From Carnegiea gigantea (Eukaryota > Streptophyta > Magnoliopsida > Caryophyllales > Cactaceae): 64,000 bases of DNA. The notes under the pieces are model-generated. The model made no database searches and had not been told where the DNA came from. It saw only the letters and a program-made list of their open reading frames with translations. Location: the NCBI GenBank assembly GCA_029747015.1, contig JAKOGI010000053.1, positions 809,501 to 873,500 of the forward strand, in the 5' to 3' direction. Below are positions 1 through 10,045 of the stretch, piece after piece (the stretch's first letter is position 1; every line of letters starts with the position of its first letter). The translations under genes were made by a program, and so were the position numbers.

Positions 1-76
1 GAAAGAGAGAGGTGAGGGTTTCAATTGAGCGTCCGAAAACAACATCGAACCCATGCATTGCTACTACTAGAGGGGT

Positions 77-521
77 TGTTAGGATATTTAGAGTAGAGCT
101 GTCAAACGGGTCGGGTCAGGTCGACCCATTTAATAAACAGGTCAATTTCGTGTTGGTCTTGAAAATAGCTTAGATTTGCTTAAAACTGAAAAATAACAAG
201 TTTTCACACTAAATAATCAAATCGTGTCAACTTCGGATTCAAATTGGTTCGGTTCAGGTCGGGTTCATTTTTCTCTTAGTAAATTCAGGTCGGGTTATCG
301 TGTCGGGTCAGACTTTGACAGCTGTAGTTTAGAGTTTCCGTTTTGTGTAATATTATGTTTCCTAATTCCTGTATCTATCTTTGTATAGGATTCTATTGCT
401 ACATCCTTTTCTTATTGTATTAGGACTTCATTTGTACAGGATCTTTTCACTATATATGTGAGACACAGCTAAGGGAGAAGGCTGAGGAAGTTAATTGTCT
501 CCCAAAGTTCCATATTTTTCA
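77..521 (+). repeat. Extra copia LTR copy, interrupted by a MITE
   Basis: It begins TGTTAGGATATTTAGAG and ends TTTTTCA, like the LTRs at 795-998 and 18047-18250. Without the 233-bp insertion and its 8-bp target duplication the length is 204 bases, the same as the other two. It keeps the TATATAT box at 451-457. A worn primer site and a gag leader follow it, so it is a duplicated 5' LTR and not a separate solo LTR. Confidence 0.85.
94..326. mobile_element. hAT-like MITE (233 bp)
   Basis: The ends are inverted repeats: TAGAGCTGTCAAA on the left and the complement of TACAGCTGTCAAA on the right (12 of 13 match). The flanks are 8-bp direct repeats, ATTTAGAG (86-93) and GTTTAGAG (327-334), with one mismatch. 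An 8-bp duplication is the hAT signature. The intact LTR at 795 lacks the insertion and gives the empty site. The inside has no coding sequence but several GGTCGGGT-type motifs. It inserted after the duplication of the copia 5' end. Confidence 0.8.
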
Positions 522-794
522 TGGTTTCAAAGCTGGACAACAACAAATTGTTTTTCCTCAAAATTTAGCTATAGTTAATGACATTAAAATCGAGAACGAG
601 AATAACTCAAAACCAGTGACTGATTCGAGTAACCCTCAATCTCCATACTACTTGTGTACCTCAAATTTCATGTCCAACTTTCTTAAAACCTGAGCATTGT
701 AGCTTCTCGTTTGGCCTCGAAAAGAGAGAGGTGAGGTTTCAATTAAGAGACCCAAAACAACACCGAACGCATGCATTGCTACTACTAGAGAGGC

Positions 795-998
795 TGTTAG
801 GATATTTAGAGTTTCCATTTTGTGTAATATTATGTTTTCTAATTCCTGTATCTATCTTTGTATAGGATTCTATTGCTACATCCTTTCCTTATTGTATTAG
901 GACTTCATTTGTACATGATATTTTCACTATATATGTGAGACACAGCTAAGGGAGAAGGTTGAGGAAGTTAATTCCCTCCCAAAGTTTCATATTTTTCA
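795..998 (+). repeat. Copia 5' LTR
   Basis: Runs TGTTAGG...TTTTTCA, ends in the canonical TG...CA and is 204 bp. It matches the 3' LTR at 18047-18250 over its full length with scattered substitutions. Such a short LTR leaves little room beyond a core promoter and polyadenylation signal. Confidence 0.93.
928..934 (+). promoter_or_regulatory. Putative TATA box in the copia LTR
   Basis: TATATAT lies about 65 bases before the LTR end. It is kept in all three LTR copies (451-457, 928-934, 18180-18186), which fits a core promoter. No start site can be seen from sequence alone. Confidence 0.4.
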
Positions 999-1010
999 TG
1001 GTATCAGAGC
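999..1010 (+). other. Primer binding site, initiator tRNA-Met type
   Basis: TGGTATCAGAGC starts on the base after the LTR. This is the usual plant copia site, complementary to the 3' end of initiator methionine tRNA, and it fixes the LTR boundary and the element's strand. Confidence 0.92.
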
Positions 1011-1047
1011 CAGACAACCATAAATTGTTTTTGCTCAAAATTTAGCC

Positions 1048-1998
1048 ATGGTTAACGACAGTAAAATCGAGAATGAGAGTAACCCAAAACCAGTGATTGA
1101 TTCGAGCAACCCTCAATCTCCATACTACTTGTGTACCTCGGATAATATGGGGAATATAATCTGCCTTATAAGCCTCAATAGTGAGAACTATGCTAATTGG
1201 AGCTGGCTTGTTGCTAATGGCTTGAAATCGAAGAACAAACTAGGTTTTGTGGATGAATCTTTGTCAAAGCCAGAAAGTACTTCCCTAGATGTTCATGCCT
1301 AGGAGAAGTGCAACGCGATGGTAATCGCTTGGTTATATAATGTCATAGATAAGAACCTACATGGGTCAATTGACTATGCTGAGACTGCTGCGGAGATATA
1401 GAAAGATTTAAGGGAGAGATACTCTCAAGGCAATGAGATTCAAATACATCGGTTAAGAAGAGACATAATGCTTACCAGTCAAGGAACCATGAACGTGACT
1501 CAGTATTTCACGACGCTGAAGACTTTGTAGGATGAACTTAGTGCACATTTCGTGATGCCTAATTACAATTGTATTAAAGAATTTAGTTTGTACAAACATC
1601 TGGAGGTAGAGAGAGTGCACCAATTTCTTATGCGGGTGAACTCTTCACAATTTGGAGTTGTGAGGTCAAATATTCTAAGCCTTGAACCTCTCCCTAACCT
1701 AAATAAAGTCTACTCAATGATACTTCACGAGGAACGACAATAGAACATGGCTAGAGGAATGGACTCAAAACTCATGGCAGAAGCAACAGCATTCAAGGCC
1801 TTGATCGTGAACAGAGGAAGACTGGACAGCCATCCGAAGTGTACCCACTGCCTGAAATTGGGGCATGAAAGACACCAATGCTTCGAATTGAATGGGTATC
1901 CACCTAATTGGCAGGGGAGGAGGAGCAATAGAATGATCCAGCCCTCAAATCAAAATCCGAGTAGCAGCAATTTCGGGACGAGTGGTGGAAAAGGCTAG
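1048..1998 (+). pseudogene. Copia gag (broken)
   Basis: The ATG at 1048 follows the leader. The N-terminal part has the plant copia gag pattern, with a stretch like NYANWSWLVANGLKSKNK (the usual 'LNGKNYxxW' block). A CCHC zinc knuckle lies near the end: C-X2-C-X4-H-X4-C in CTHCLKLGHERHQC, followed by the common GYPPNW. Gag would form the particle and bind RNA. The frame is cut by at least four stops (near 1300, 1399, 1528, 1741), so no full protein can be made. Start and frame agree with the duplicated leader at 1-661. Confidence 0.88.
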
Positions 1999-2279
1999 CA
2001 TGAGCGGCAGGACGCGAACGTGTGTGGGCAGAGCCAGACTGTTTGGTGTGAAGGAACTGATGGATCTGTGTTCAAGAACTCACACAACCAACACCATGGA
2101 ACCGCTAATTATGCTAGCAAACCTGGAGAAACAACCTGGGAGAAGCAAGCAACTCTCAAAGTGGGCAACAACCTGGAAAGTATGCTGTGTTTACTCAGAG
2201 GCAGGTGGATGCTTTATTTGCTCTCTTCAAGGAGAGAGAAAGTCTGGACAAAATGATGGGTAAGGCTTTCTTTTCTATA

Positions 2280-2671
2280 GCACTCTCGTAGGTCCTGGAT
2301 GGGGGAGCATCCCACCACATGACATCAAATAAAAGAGTTCTAATAAATAGGTACAAATTGCCATACCAATAAACATCACCTTACCTGAAGGTCAAATAAT
2401 ACAATTTGAAGAAGCAGGAATGGTTCATGCAGGATTTGGAATAATTTTGAAGGATGTTTTATATACTCCTACTTTTGCCTACAATCTTATTTCTGTTCCT
2501 CAATTGACTCAAGATGCACATTGTATTGTCACTTATGGAGCTGACTTCTGTCTTATACAGCACCTCACCTCGAAAAGGGTGATTGGAGCGCGTGAACTGA
2601 GAAATGGGGTTTTTCACTTGAAGAGTGATGCAGGAGGTACCGTCTTTGCTGCTGTTCACAACAAAGAGTCG
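2280..2671 (+). pseudogene. Copia protease and start of the integrase linker (broken)
   Basis: The aspartic protease signature reads D-G-G-A-S-H-H-M-T with the Asp codon at 2298; family members normally have DSGAS, so one residue differs. From 2420 a block with LKDVLYTPTFAYNLISVPQL is the conserved copia segment after protease. It runs open until the nested element starts at 2677. The reading frame continues in register at 15082 once the insertion and one 5-bp duplication are removed. Stops lie between the protease motif and 2420. Confidence 0.85.
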
Positions 2672-2676
2672 ATTCT

Positions 2677-4002
2677 TATTGTCTTAAAATGTTACTGTAA
2701 GTACACGATGCTAGTTGTAGCCAACGGCTAGTATGGGTTGTGTCCACAAAAAATTTGATTTCAATCACCAAATTCGACTTATAACACTCAATTTAGGTGA
2801 AAGTTCAATAGGGTTGAATGGTTGCTAACTAGCAGTACTAATCTACTAACACTAATGAATTGTCAAATTCAATGATAATAAAGGCCCTAGATTGGGATTC
2901 ACCACACTATTATGCTATATGAACCATAACTAGATCATGCAAACCTTGCCCATGAAAACAATCGAAGTGGAAGGGATTACAATTTGAAGCATATCTAAGC
3001 CTTCTCTCAAAAGTCAATAGACTGACTAAAATAATCCTAGTTATCTATTTTCATGAAATTAATATTATCAAGGTCATAGGATTATGTAATCAAATAATTC
3101 CAATTGAAGCCCTAACTGTTTTCACGTCAGAAAAATCAATTACCCATAGAGTTGCACTAGATAAATGATGCAGCTTTTGTTGATCTCCTAAACCCTAATT
3201 AAGAACAGTGAATAAAACTCTCTCAAGCAATTCAACAAACAATTGACATACTAGGCAGGAATTCAAATTGCATTCATGGGCATGATTCACTAATACCTAA
3301 AACATGATTCACTTTCACATGATAGGGGCTACTCCCAATCCAAGACTAATAGCATAGCCTATAATCATATTGATAATCACAATCAAAAACAAGAAACACA
3401 AAAACATCACAAAAGATGAGACCTTTGATTGAGAACATAAAGGAAAGAAAGAAACGTACTTCAATTGATTCCGGAAGCCGTAGCACAAATTTGTATCAAT
3501 TCAACTTTGATCTAATGTCCAAAATTTTTGCGAAAGTTTCTAGTACTGAAAACCTAAAAATTACCCCTTTTTGATAGCCTACAGCAAAAATTTCAGGATT
3601 CCCCATTGTAACCGCGACAAAGCAGTTTAATCGCTGACCCACTAAAGTGGCATGGTCGTGCCTCACGGCATGGGTGCCACCGTGCCATGTCCCTGGTCGC
3701 GTGCTCCTGTGTTTTTTTGGCACGACCGGGCTGCCTAGCACGGGATCCTCATGCCAGTTCTTTGGGCCTCGACGACCTCTTTCTTAGCTCGAAATCCGCC
3801 TTCTTGGCCTTCCTTTTGCATGGTATTAGCGGGTTTTCCTCTTTCCCTCAACTAAAATTCCTGAAAAACATGAAAGCACCTAGCATGAGCAAATTCAGGT
3901 AAAAGAGGCCTATTCAAACCTTAGGGTTTAATGTTCAACCTAAAAATTGCTGAAGGAGAGGTCAAAATTGAGTTCAAAAGATGTGAAAATGGAGGTTTAT
4001 CA
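2677..4002 (-). repeat. Athila copy 1, 3' LTR
   Basis: Read on the minus strand it starts TGATAAACCTCC and ends AAGACAATA; it pairs with 13749-15081. It contains the GC-rich palindromic stretch near 3649-3735, with motifs such as GGCATGGTCGTGCC. The end ...ATA instead of ...CA is supported by the exact target duplication next to it. A host-like CTAACCCT-rich leader is absent. Confidence 0.92.
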
Positions 4003-4014
4003 ACTCCCCCTTGC
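4003..4014 (-). other. Polypurine tract of Athila copy 1
   Basis: On the minus strand AAGGGGGAGT directly precedes the LTR start TGATAAACC. This is the expected place of the plus-strand DNA primer. Confidence 0.75.
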
Positions 4015-5691
4015 TTATCTATTGCTCGGCCCCAAGCAAGATTATCAATTAACAGATCAGTGAGGAGAGATTTGCCTGAGTGTAACATCCTCCTCAGGTA
4101 AGAGGTGATAGCTAGATTGATAAGAATGGCAACCCATAACTACAAGACTCGACAAGGACAAAATTCATTTTTTTAAATAAAGCACATGTGCTAGGATGCG
4201 AATCATTGGATCGTAGTGCAAGAGTTGAAACCCCATATTAAATCCCTTAGAAATGCCTAGTCTCCCCAAATTGTTCGTGAGCTAGTTAGACTGGCAGGCC
4301 CTCGCTATAGGGGTAGAATTGAAAACACTCCTTTCTTATGTTTAAGGTAGGTATGATCACTCAAAATCGCCCTTTATGTAAACAAACTACCATAGGCTTG
4401 GCGAAACTCTCAATTCTCCATCAGTGAAGTCAAATGCTCAAATGTTAATCACGAGGGCTTTTCGAAGGTTGTAGCGGGATTATGGTCTAAGGAAAGGGGG
4501 GATCGCAATTTGGATATGAGGAGCTAAATGACCAAGCAGTGAGCAATCAAAACAACTCCAAGCCATCATATAATTACCACCACTGTTCCCAACAAAAGCG
4601 TAACAGTAAGGAAAAGAGAGTAAAGCTTCCATTTCACTTTTTGAACGGGAATTCCTATGCCAACCATTTTATTCATATGAACCCTCTTTTTCTTTTTTTT
4701 CCTTCTTTTTTCCTCTTCCCCCCCTTTTTTCCTCTTTTTTTCCGAAAGGAAAAGAGAAATGAATGGCATAGGTCATAGAAAAATTAAAGCTCCCAATCCT
4801 GTAAGGTTTGAAAATAGTCAAAGTAACCCACTGGGGTGCAACCACATGCATAACCCCCAAATCAGCACGACTCGCATCCTTGCTCTACTAACTTGGCATA
4901 GGATAAGGTTGTTCAATTTAGGCCAAGAGTTCAGTAGATATTAGGAGAATGAAGTGAAGACAGAAAAGGCTCAAGCAGTTAGCAAATGGAATATAAATAC
5001 ACTAGGTGGCTTTTTGGCTCATGTGGGTTAGAAATCAAACAAATGCGAACATTAAGCACAGGACAAATGCAATTTTGAAGAGAGGTAAGCCAAGTTCCAG
5101 AGATGCTCACAGGAAGGGGGTTAAACACTTAAGAAGGACATTCAAGACCATGTGTAATGAATGGTCGACACAACTCAAAAGTCTCACTGGGTCTCTCTTG
5201 CCGTAATCCAAAACTAGCTCAAAAGATTGGCCAACAATCACAGCTCAACCATTTCATATCAAAGCAACTCATAGCGGAAAATACATAAGTACAAAAAGCC
5301 CAACAATCACAACATTTTCACAACCATTTCACAAGATCTTAGCCCCAATCAAATTTCATTTGCCACAAGTTTCCACAATAATCTATCCAAGTCATCACCG
5401 CTTGAATGTCATCATTAGAGGGGTTTTCAAAAAGGGCATCAACTTTTTTTTTGAAAGCAATAAACCTAACTAAAAGATCCATACGCAGACAAATAAAGAG
5501 AAAGGTGAAAGGATTACCTCGTGGTCTTGTACAACCCTACTCAACATGTCCCGCTTCAGATCAATGGTTAGGAAGAAAAATATATACAATGCATCATCTA
5601 TCTAAATGCAATGTCCTACATGCCTACCTAATGCACGAAATGAAATTACACCCTAAGAATGCCTCTAACCTAGAATGAAACCTAAAGTTCT

Positions 5692-5734
<43 letters not shown>

Positions 5735-5886
5735 CACACACACACACACACACACATTGCAACCCATCAATGCTCACGCCTAACCTCACTAAACATGCAT
5801 AAAGAACCCCCCATACTTGGACCATTCATTATCCCCAATGAAACTAATATGCATAAGAAGAGAAGGAAAAGGGGTATAACTTACAG
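4015..5886 (-). other. Long 3' untranslated region of Athila copy 1
   Basis: No coding trace. It holds a 60-base polypyrimidine run (4684-4745) and a microsatellite (5699-5756). Parts reappear, in the matching orientation, in the same place of Athila copy 2 (53731-55652) and, more worn, at 22400-22750. Short open frames here are low-complexity translations, not genes. Confidence 0.7.
5699..5756. repeat. Compound microsatellite (GA)n(CA)n
   Basis: About 16 GA units run straight into about 12 CA units. It lies in the untranslated region of Athila copy 1 and is likely variable in length between individuals. Confidence 0.95.
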
Positions 5887-7593
5887 TCACTGGGTTCCAT
5901 CAGGCCCAGGAGGCGGCCAAAAATGTGGAGGAAATGGGTGGAAGATGGATGAATGGCTCGGATCATATGATGGGAAGGACGAGGAGCCCCCTTGAGCACC
6001 CGGGAAGGTGCGAAAACGCTCCTCCAGCTGTCTAATAGACTTCGATTGTCGCCAAAGCAACTTATTCATCCTCCTTCACTCTTCGTACTCCCGGGCTTCT
6101 CTCATGGCCCATTCCTCCTTATGCTGAATCCGCCGCTGCTCTCGCTCCTCTTGGCGATCAATAAAACCCCAAAAATAGGTGACTCCCTCATCAATAGAGT
6201 CCATGTGTCCGGAGAGAGGATGGAGGTCATCAAGCATACTAGTATAGCCCACTCGAAGACCCTAAACATCCATTTGGAAGGCAGAGAAAAAATAGAGGAA
6301 GGCGGGATCAAGCGGCATGTATGCCGAAGAGCAAGAAGAGCCGCCAGTCTCATGGGTGAAGGTTGGGTGAAATGGTGGTAGTGGTGGGATGGCCGCCTCC
6401 GCAGCATGAGGGGCCTCAAGCTTGGGCTCCTCTTGGCCCTCATCAAGATCAACCTCCTCCTCCTCCTCCTCATCATTCCCCTCCTTATTATACTTGACCG
6501 CCTTATCAGCGGCTAACTAGTCCTCATGGGATAACACGCTTGCCCTAACAATCACTCTGTCACAATTCCAATTTCTTCTATTGGTGGCTGTGGTGCGTTC
6601 AACATTTAGAAGAGTGAAGAGGATCTATTTGTGGTGAGGGTACCAAATGGTGCCACCCCGAGTATCAATGATGTGCATGTGATGGAGGGAACCGACATCA
6701 AGGTGACCTCCAAGGAAATGGGTTCGAGATGGGAGAGTCGATCATCATGGCCTAAAGCAATGACAGTGGCGGTAACGATGCCCCCAATGCTTATAACATT
6801 TTTATTGGCAGTCTTAGCCATTTCCGCCAAGTGACGGATTATGAATGCCCCAGTGCCTGTGGGGGTACCTGACAACGCACACCATATAATGAATAACTCC
6901 ACCTTCTGACAACCATTTTGGTTGTCATTGTGATTGAAAACAATATTCGTGGTCAGGCGTTGAAGGTAATGGAGGTTGATATTGCAGATATCAGTGGTCT
7001 TGACTTGTCCGGGGTCAAAGACTCAAGGTCTCCTAAACCGGTCAGCATGCTCTTTCTGTTTGGAGCAAGTAATGCTCAACTAGATGGGGTTCGGTCTCCA
7101 CAAGGACGGAACATCTCTACACGCCCCATCAGCCACTGGGAATTTCAACAATTCATTAAACATTCTCAAACTCATCCTGTGGTCCGCATTAAACATGCAG
7201 AAAGTGATTTCTACCTCTTGACCCCTAAAGTTTCCATCCCAATTTACATTCAAGGAGCTTAAAAATTCAATCATAAGGTGGTTATAAGAGGTACATTGCA
7301 TGCTAATGTACTTCCTCGATCCCAATTTACCAATCAAAGTTATTGTATCATCAAGCATGCCCAAAGTTCACAAGGAATCCACATGAAAATACTTTTTCTC
7401 ACTAGTATTCCTAGTGGCTAAAATCTCTTATCGGGTCTTTTGTTCTCACTAGCAAAATACAAATCCTTAGTACTAGCAGGCAAGATCAATGGGTTACAGC
7501 AGAACAAGGTGCAGCTGAGGAGGAAGTGGCCCTGGATGACTTCTTTGGCAGGGGTGGAGCCTTGGAACCTTCTCTAACTTGCTTCTTGCCCAT
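5887..7593 (-). pseudogene. ATHILA ORF / envelope-like gene of Athila copy 1 (broken)
   Basis: A minus-strand ATG at 7593 starts a K/S-rich N-terminus. At 7364-7080 follows the block with a tYxxLxxEFLSSL-like pattern (NHLMIEFLSSLNVNWDG, then FNELLKFPV). At 6902-6606 comes the block LFIIWCALSGT...GAFIIRHLAEMAKT...IGGIVT. These match what I know of the plant ATHILA ORF-1 family, the envelope-like third ORF of Athila elements. A glutamate-rich run (near 6450-6480) and a proline-rich tail ending at 5887 close it. Function in plants is unproven. Stops (for example near 7500, 7000 and 6270) make it a pseudogene. A related copy lies at 51982-53730. Confidence 0.75.
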
Positions 7594-8216
7594 GAGGAGC
7601 ACTTGTTAGCATATCTGGGTTGTAGAGTGTTGGAAGAAGATGAAGATGAGAGAAAAATGGAAGCTTTCTATCTCTACAACCTTCAACCTTTACAATGGAG
7701 GTTAAGGTGTTAGAGAGAGAAAGTGGGTGATGTGAGAGCGGTAAAATTAGGTGAAAAGAGGGGAAATTTGAGAGGAAAATGGAAGTTGGTGAGTGAAATT
7801 TAAAGATTTGGAAGGAAAATATAGGAATTTGGGGTGAGATTTGAGTGGGGAGTGGTTGGAAAAGTTGGGGGGGTCGTGGGTTTTAGAGAGAGAAAACACA
7901 AATTGTGAATAAGGAAGGAAGAAAAAGAAGGGTCAAAATTGGTTTTTAGTTGATTTTTAGAGCGGCACGGTCGTGCTAGGTAGCATAGGTGCACCGTGCC
8001 ACATGGTTATTTCTGTGCAGAAATTCTCTGAAATGGCATGGTCGTGCCATCAGGCATGGTGTCACCGTGCCGGTTTGCTATTTACAGGCCTTGATTTTCT
8101 TCCCCCCTTTTCTCTTCAGGGGGTGCCCATGCCAACTTGATGACTCCAAATCCGCCTCCTTTCAAGTGGGCTTCCTTCTTTTCTCACTCATTTTTTTACG
8201 CTTTGAGCTTTTCGTC
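7594..8216 (-). other. Spacer between integrase and envelope-like gene, Athila copy 1
   Basis: Minus-strand pyrimidine-rich leader of the third ORF. It begins with GC-rich palindromes (GGCACGGTCGTGCT at 7964, GGCATGGTCGTGCC at 8035) like those in the LTR. It could hold an internal promoter or splice acceptor for the third ORF, but no such site can be proven here. Confidence 0.5.
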
Positions 8217-9643
8217 TCATTTTTTTGTTCTTTTTCTCCACTTTTTTTTTTCTCGAAAGCTGTAAAGTTTGGGTTGCCTCCCAAGAAGCGCTTGTTTTAG
8301 GTCTAGAGCTTGGCCATGAAGAATCTCTGAGAAGAAGAGATATCGGGGAGGGGCACAAGTGACCTTCCGCTCAAGTGTTTCACCGGCAATGTAGTGCTTC
8401 AATCGAGCACCCTTAACCTTGAATAAGCCGGTGGCATTCGTGCCAATCTCGATGGCCCCATATGGATAGACCTTCAATACCTTGAAGGGGCCTGACCACC
8501 TAGAGTGAAGCTTTCCTGAGAAGAGTTTCAAACGGGAGTTGAATAGAAGGACTAAGTCTCCCTCCTGAAATTCACAATGGTTATAAACTTGTCGTGCCAC
8601 CGCTTCGCTCTCTCTTTGTAAATCCTAGAACTTTCATAGGCATCCAAATGGATCTCCTCAAGTTCATTCAGTTGCAACATCCTCTTCTCTCCTGCAGACT
8701 TAAAATTGAAATTGAAGTGCTTAGTAGCTCAAAATGCTCTATCTTCCAGCTCTACAGGGAGATGACAAGCTTTACCATAGATGACTTGAAAAGGGATGAT
8801 GCCAATCGGGGTTTTAAAGGTGGTGCGGTAGGCCCAAAGGGCATCATCCAGCTTATTCGCCCAGTGCTTCCTTGATCTCTCAACTGTTTTCTCTAAAATA
8901 GACTTGATTTCACGGTTGGAAATCTCCACCTGACCACTAGTTTGAGGGTGGTAGGCAAGTACATATTTATGATGCACCCCCGTATTTCTTTAATAAGGCC
9001 TCATATTTTTTTTTAATGAAGTGCAGCCTGTTATCACTGATAGGTACCCTTGGGATCCCTAAACCAGGAAAGATTATCCTCTTGAATAACTTAGCCACTA
9101 CTTTTGAATCATTAGTAGGGCTAACCATAGCCTCCACCCACTTAAAGACGTAATCCACCGCAACTAAGATATACTGGTTGCCCCTTAAGGATGGAAAGGG
9201 CCCCATGAAGTTAATGCCCCAAACATCAAAGATTTCGACTTCAAAGATGAAGCTGAGGGTTATCTCACTCCTCTTTGATAAATTCTCCATCCGTTGGTAG
9301 TAATCACAGGAGCAAACATATGTGTAGACATCCTTGAATAAGGAGGGCCAAAAGAATCTAGCTTGGAGCACCTTAGCAGCGGTCTTGGAGGTGCCAGCAT
9401 GTCCTGCACATGGAGAGTCGTGACAGGAAGAAATCACGCTCTGAATCTCCTCCTCAGGGAGGCAGCGCCTGTAGATCCCATCCTTACATAGCTTGTAAAG
9501 AAAAGGTTCCTCCCAAAAGTACATCTTAATGTCATGGAGGAACTTCTTTTTTTAATGGGAGGAGAGATCATGGGGGAAATCCTCGTGGTTAAGTAGTTCG
9601 TGAAGTCGACGAACCATGGAGCTTGTCCCGTGGATATAGCCAT
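8217..9643 (-). pseudogene. Athila copy 1 integrase (broken, active-site change)
   Basis: The zinc domain shows H...H and C-X2 with the second Cys lost (CDYYQR where CDxCQR is usual). The core has [10 protein letters not shown], where the family has GIDFMGPF, so the first catalytic Asp is Asn. The second Asp is kept in ISDNRLHF, the Glu in [12 protein letters not shown] frameshift near 8970 splits the core. The C-terminal part (8600-8217) with the [17 protein letters not shown] block and HYIAGE ends the pol gene. Integrase would insert the cDNA into chromosomes; this copy cannot. Confidence 0.88.
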
Positions 9644-10045
9644 GAGATGCTCATAAGGGAAAACATCATCAATGGGGGCATCGTGGCTCTTAACAATGAG
9701 CCTGGAGAGATGATCTGAAATGGTGTTCTCTGCACCTGCCTTATCCTTGATCTCTAGATCGAACTCCTAGAGTAGTAGTACCCGCCGAATGAGACGAGAC
9801 TTCGCATCCTTCTTCTCAAGAAGATGCTTGAGTGCAGAATGGTCCATGTACACAATGACCTTGGAGCATAGGAGATAAGGCCGAAACTTCTCCATTGTGT
9901 ATACGACCGCAAGCAACTCCTTCTCAGTCATTGTATAGTTCTGCTGAGCCTTATTCAGTTTTCTACTAGCATAGTAGATCACCACTAGCTTCTTATCTCT
10001 TCTCTGCCCTAAGACTGCCTCCACCGCATGGTCGCTGACATACAC
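9644..10045 (-). pseudogene. Athila copy 1 RNase H (broken)
   Basis: Typical gypsy RNase H blocks: an AVLGQRRDKK segment, YYASRKLNKAQQNYTMTEKELLAVVYTMEKFRPYLL, then MDHSALKHLLEKKDAKSRLIRR. Catalytic acidic positions are partly kept (E in TEKELL, D in YMDHS). A stop lies at the end of the domain and a frameshift at 10009-10045 separates it from RT. It would remove the RNA strand during reverse transcription. Confidence 0.85.

Larger units (their letters stand above)
1..720. repeat. Left copy of an older tandem duplication (copia flank + LTR + leader)
   Basis: Bases 1-661 align with 721-1142 once the MITE at 94-326 is removed (both then about 422-428 bases). The unit holds about 75 bases of non-LTR flank, a full copia LTR, the primer site and the first codons of gag up to the shared motif TGTACCTC. 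Bases 662-720 have no counterpart and are probably the original sequence left of the insertion. Scattered substitutions, and a primer site worn to TGGTTTCAAAGC, suggest the duplication is not recent. The 5' end of the unit may lie outside the window. Confidence 0.8.

Noticed and set aside
999..1010. Possible tRNA fragment gene
   Set aside because: It is the short primer site next to an LTR; no cloverleaf sequence surrounds it. The same holds for 13729-13745 and 43196-43217.
4566..4769. Lys/Arg-rich open frame on the minus strand that looks like a nuclear basic protein
   Set aside because: It is a translation of a polypyrimidine/polypurine run in the Athila untranslated region, with low complexity in all frames.
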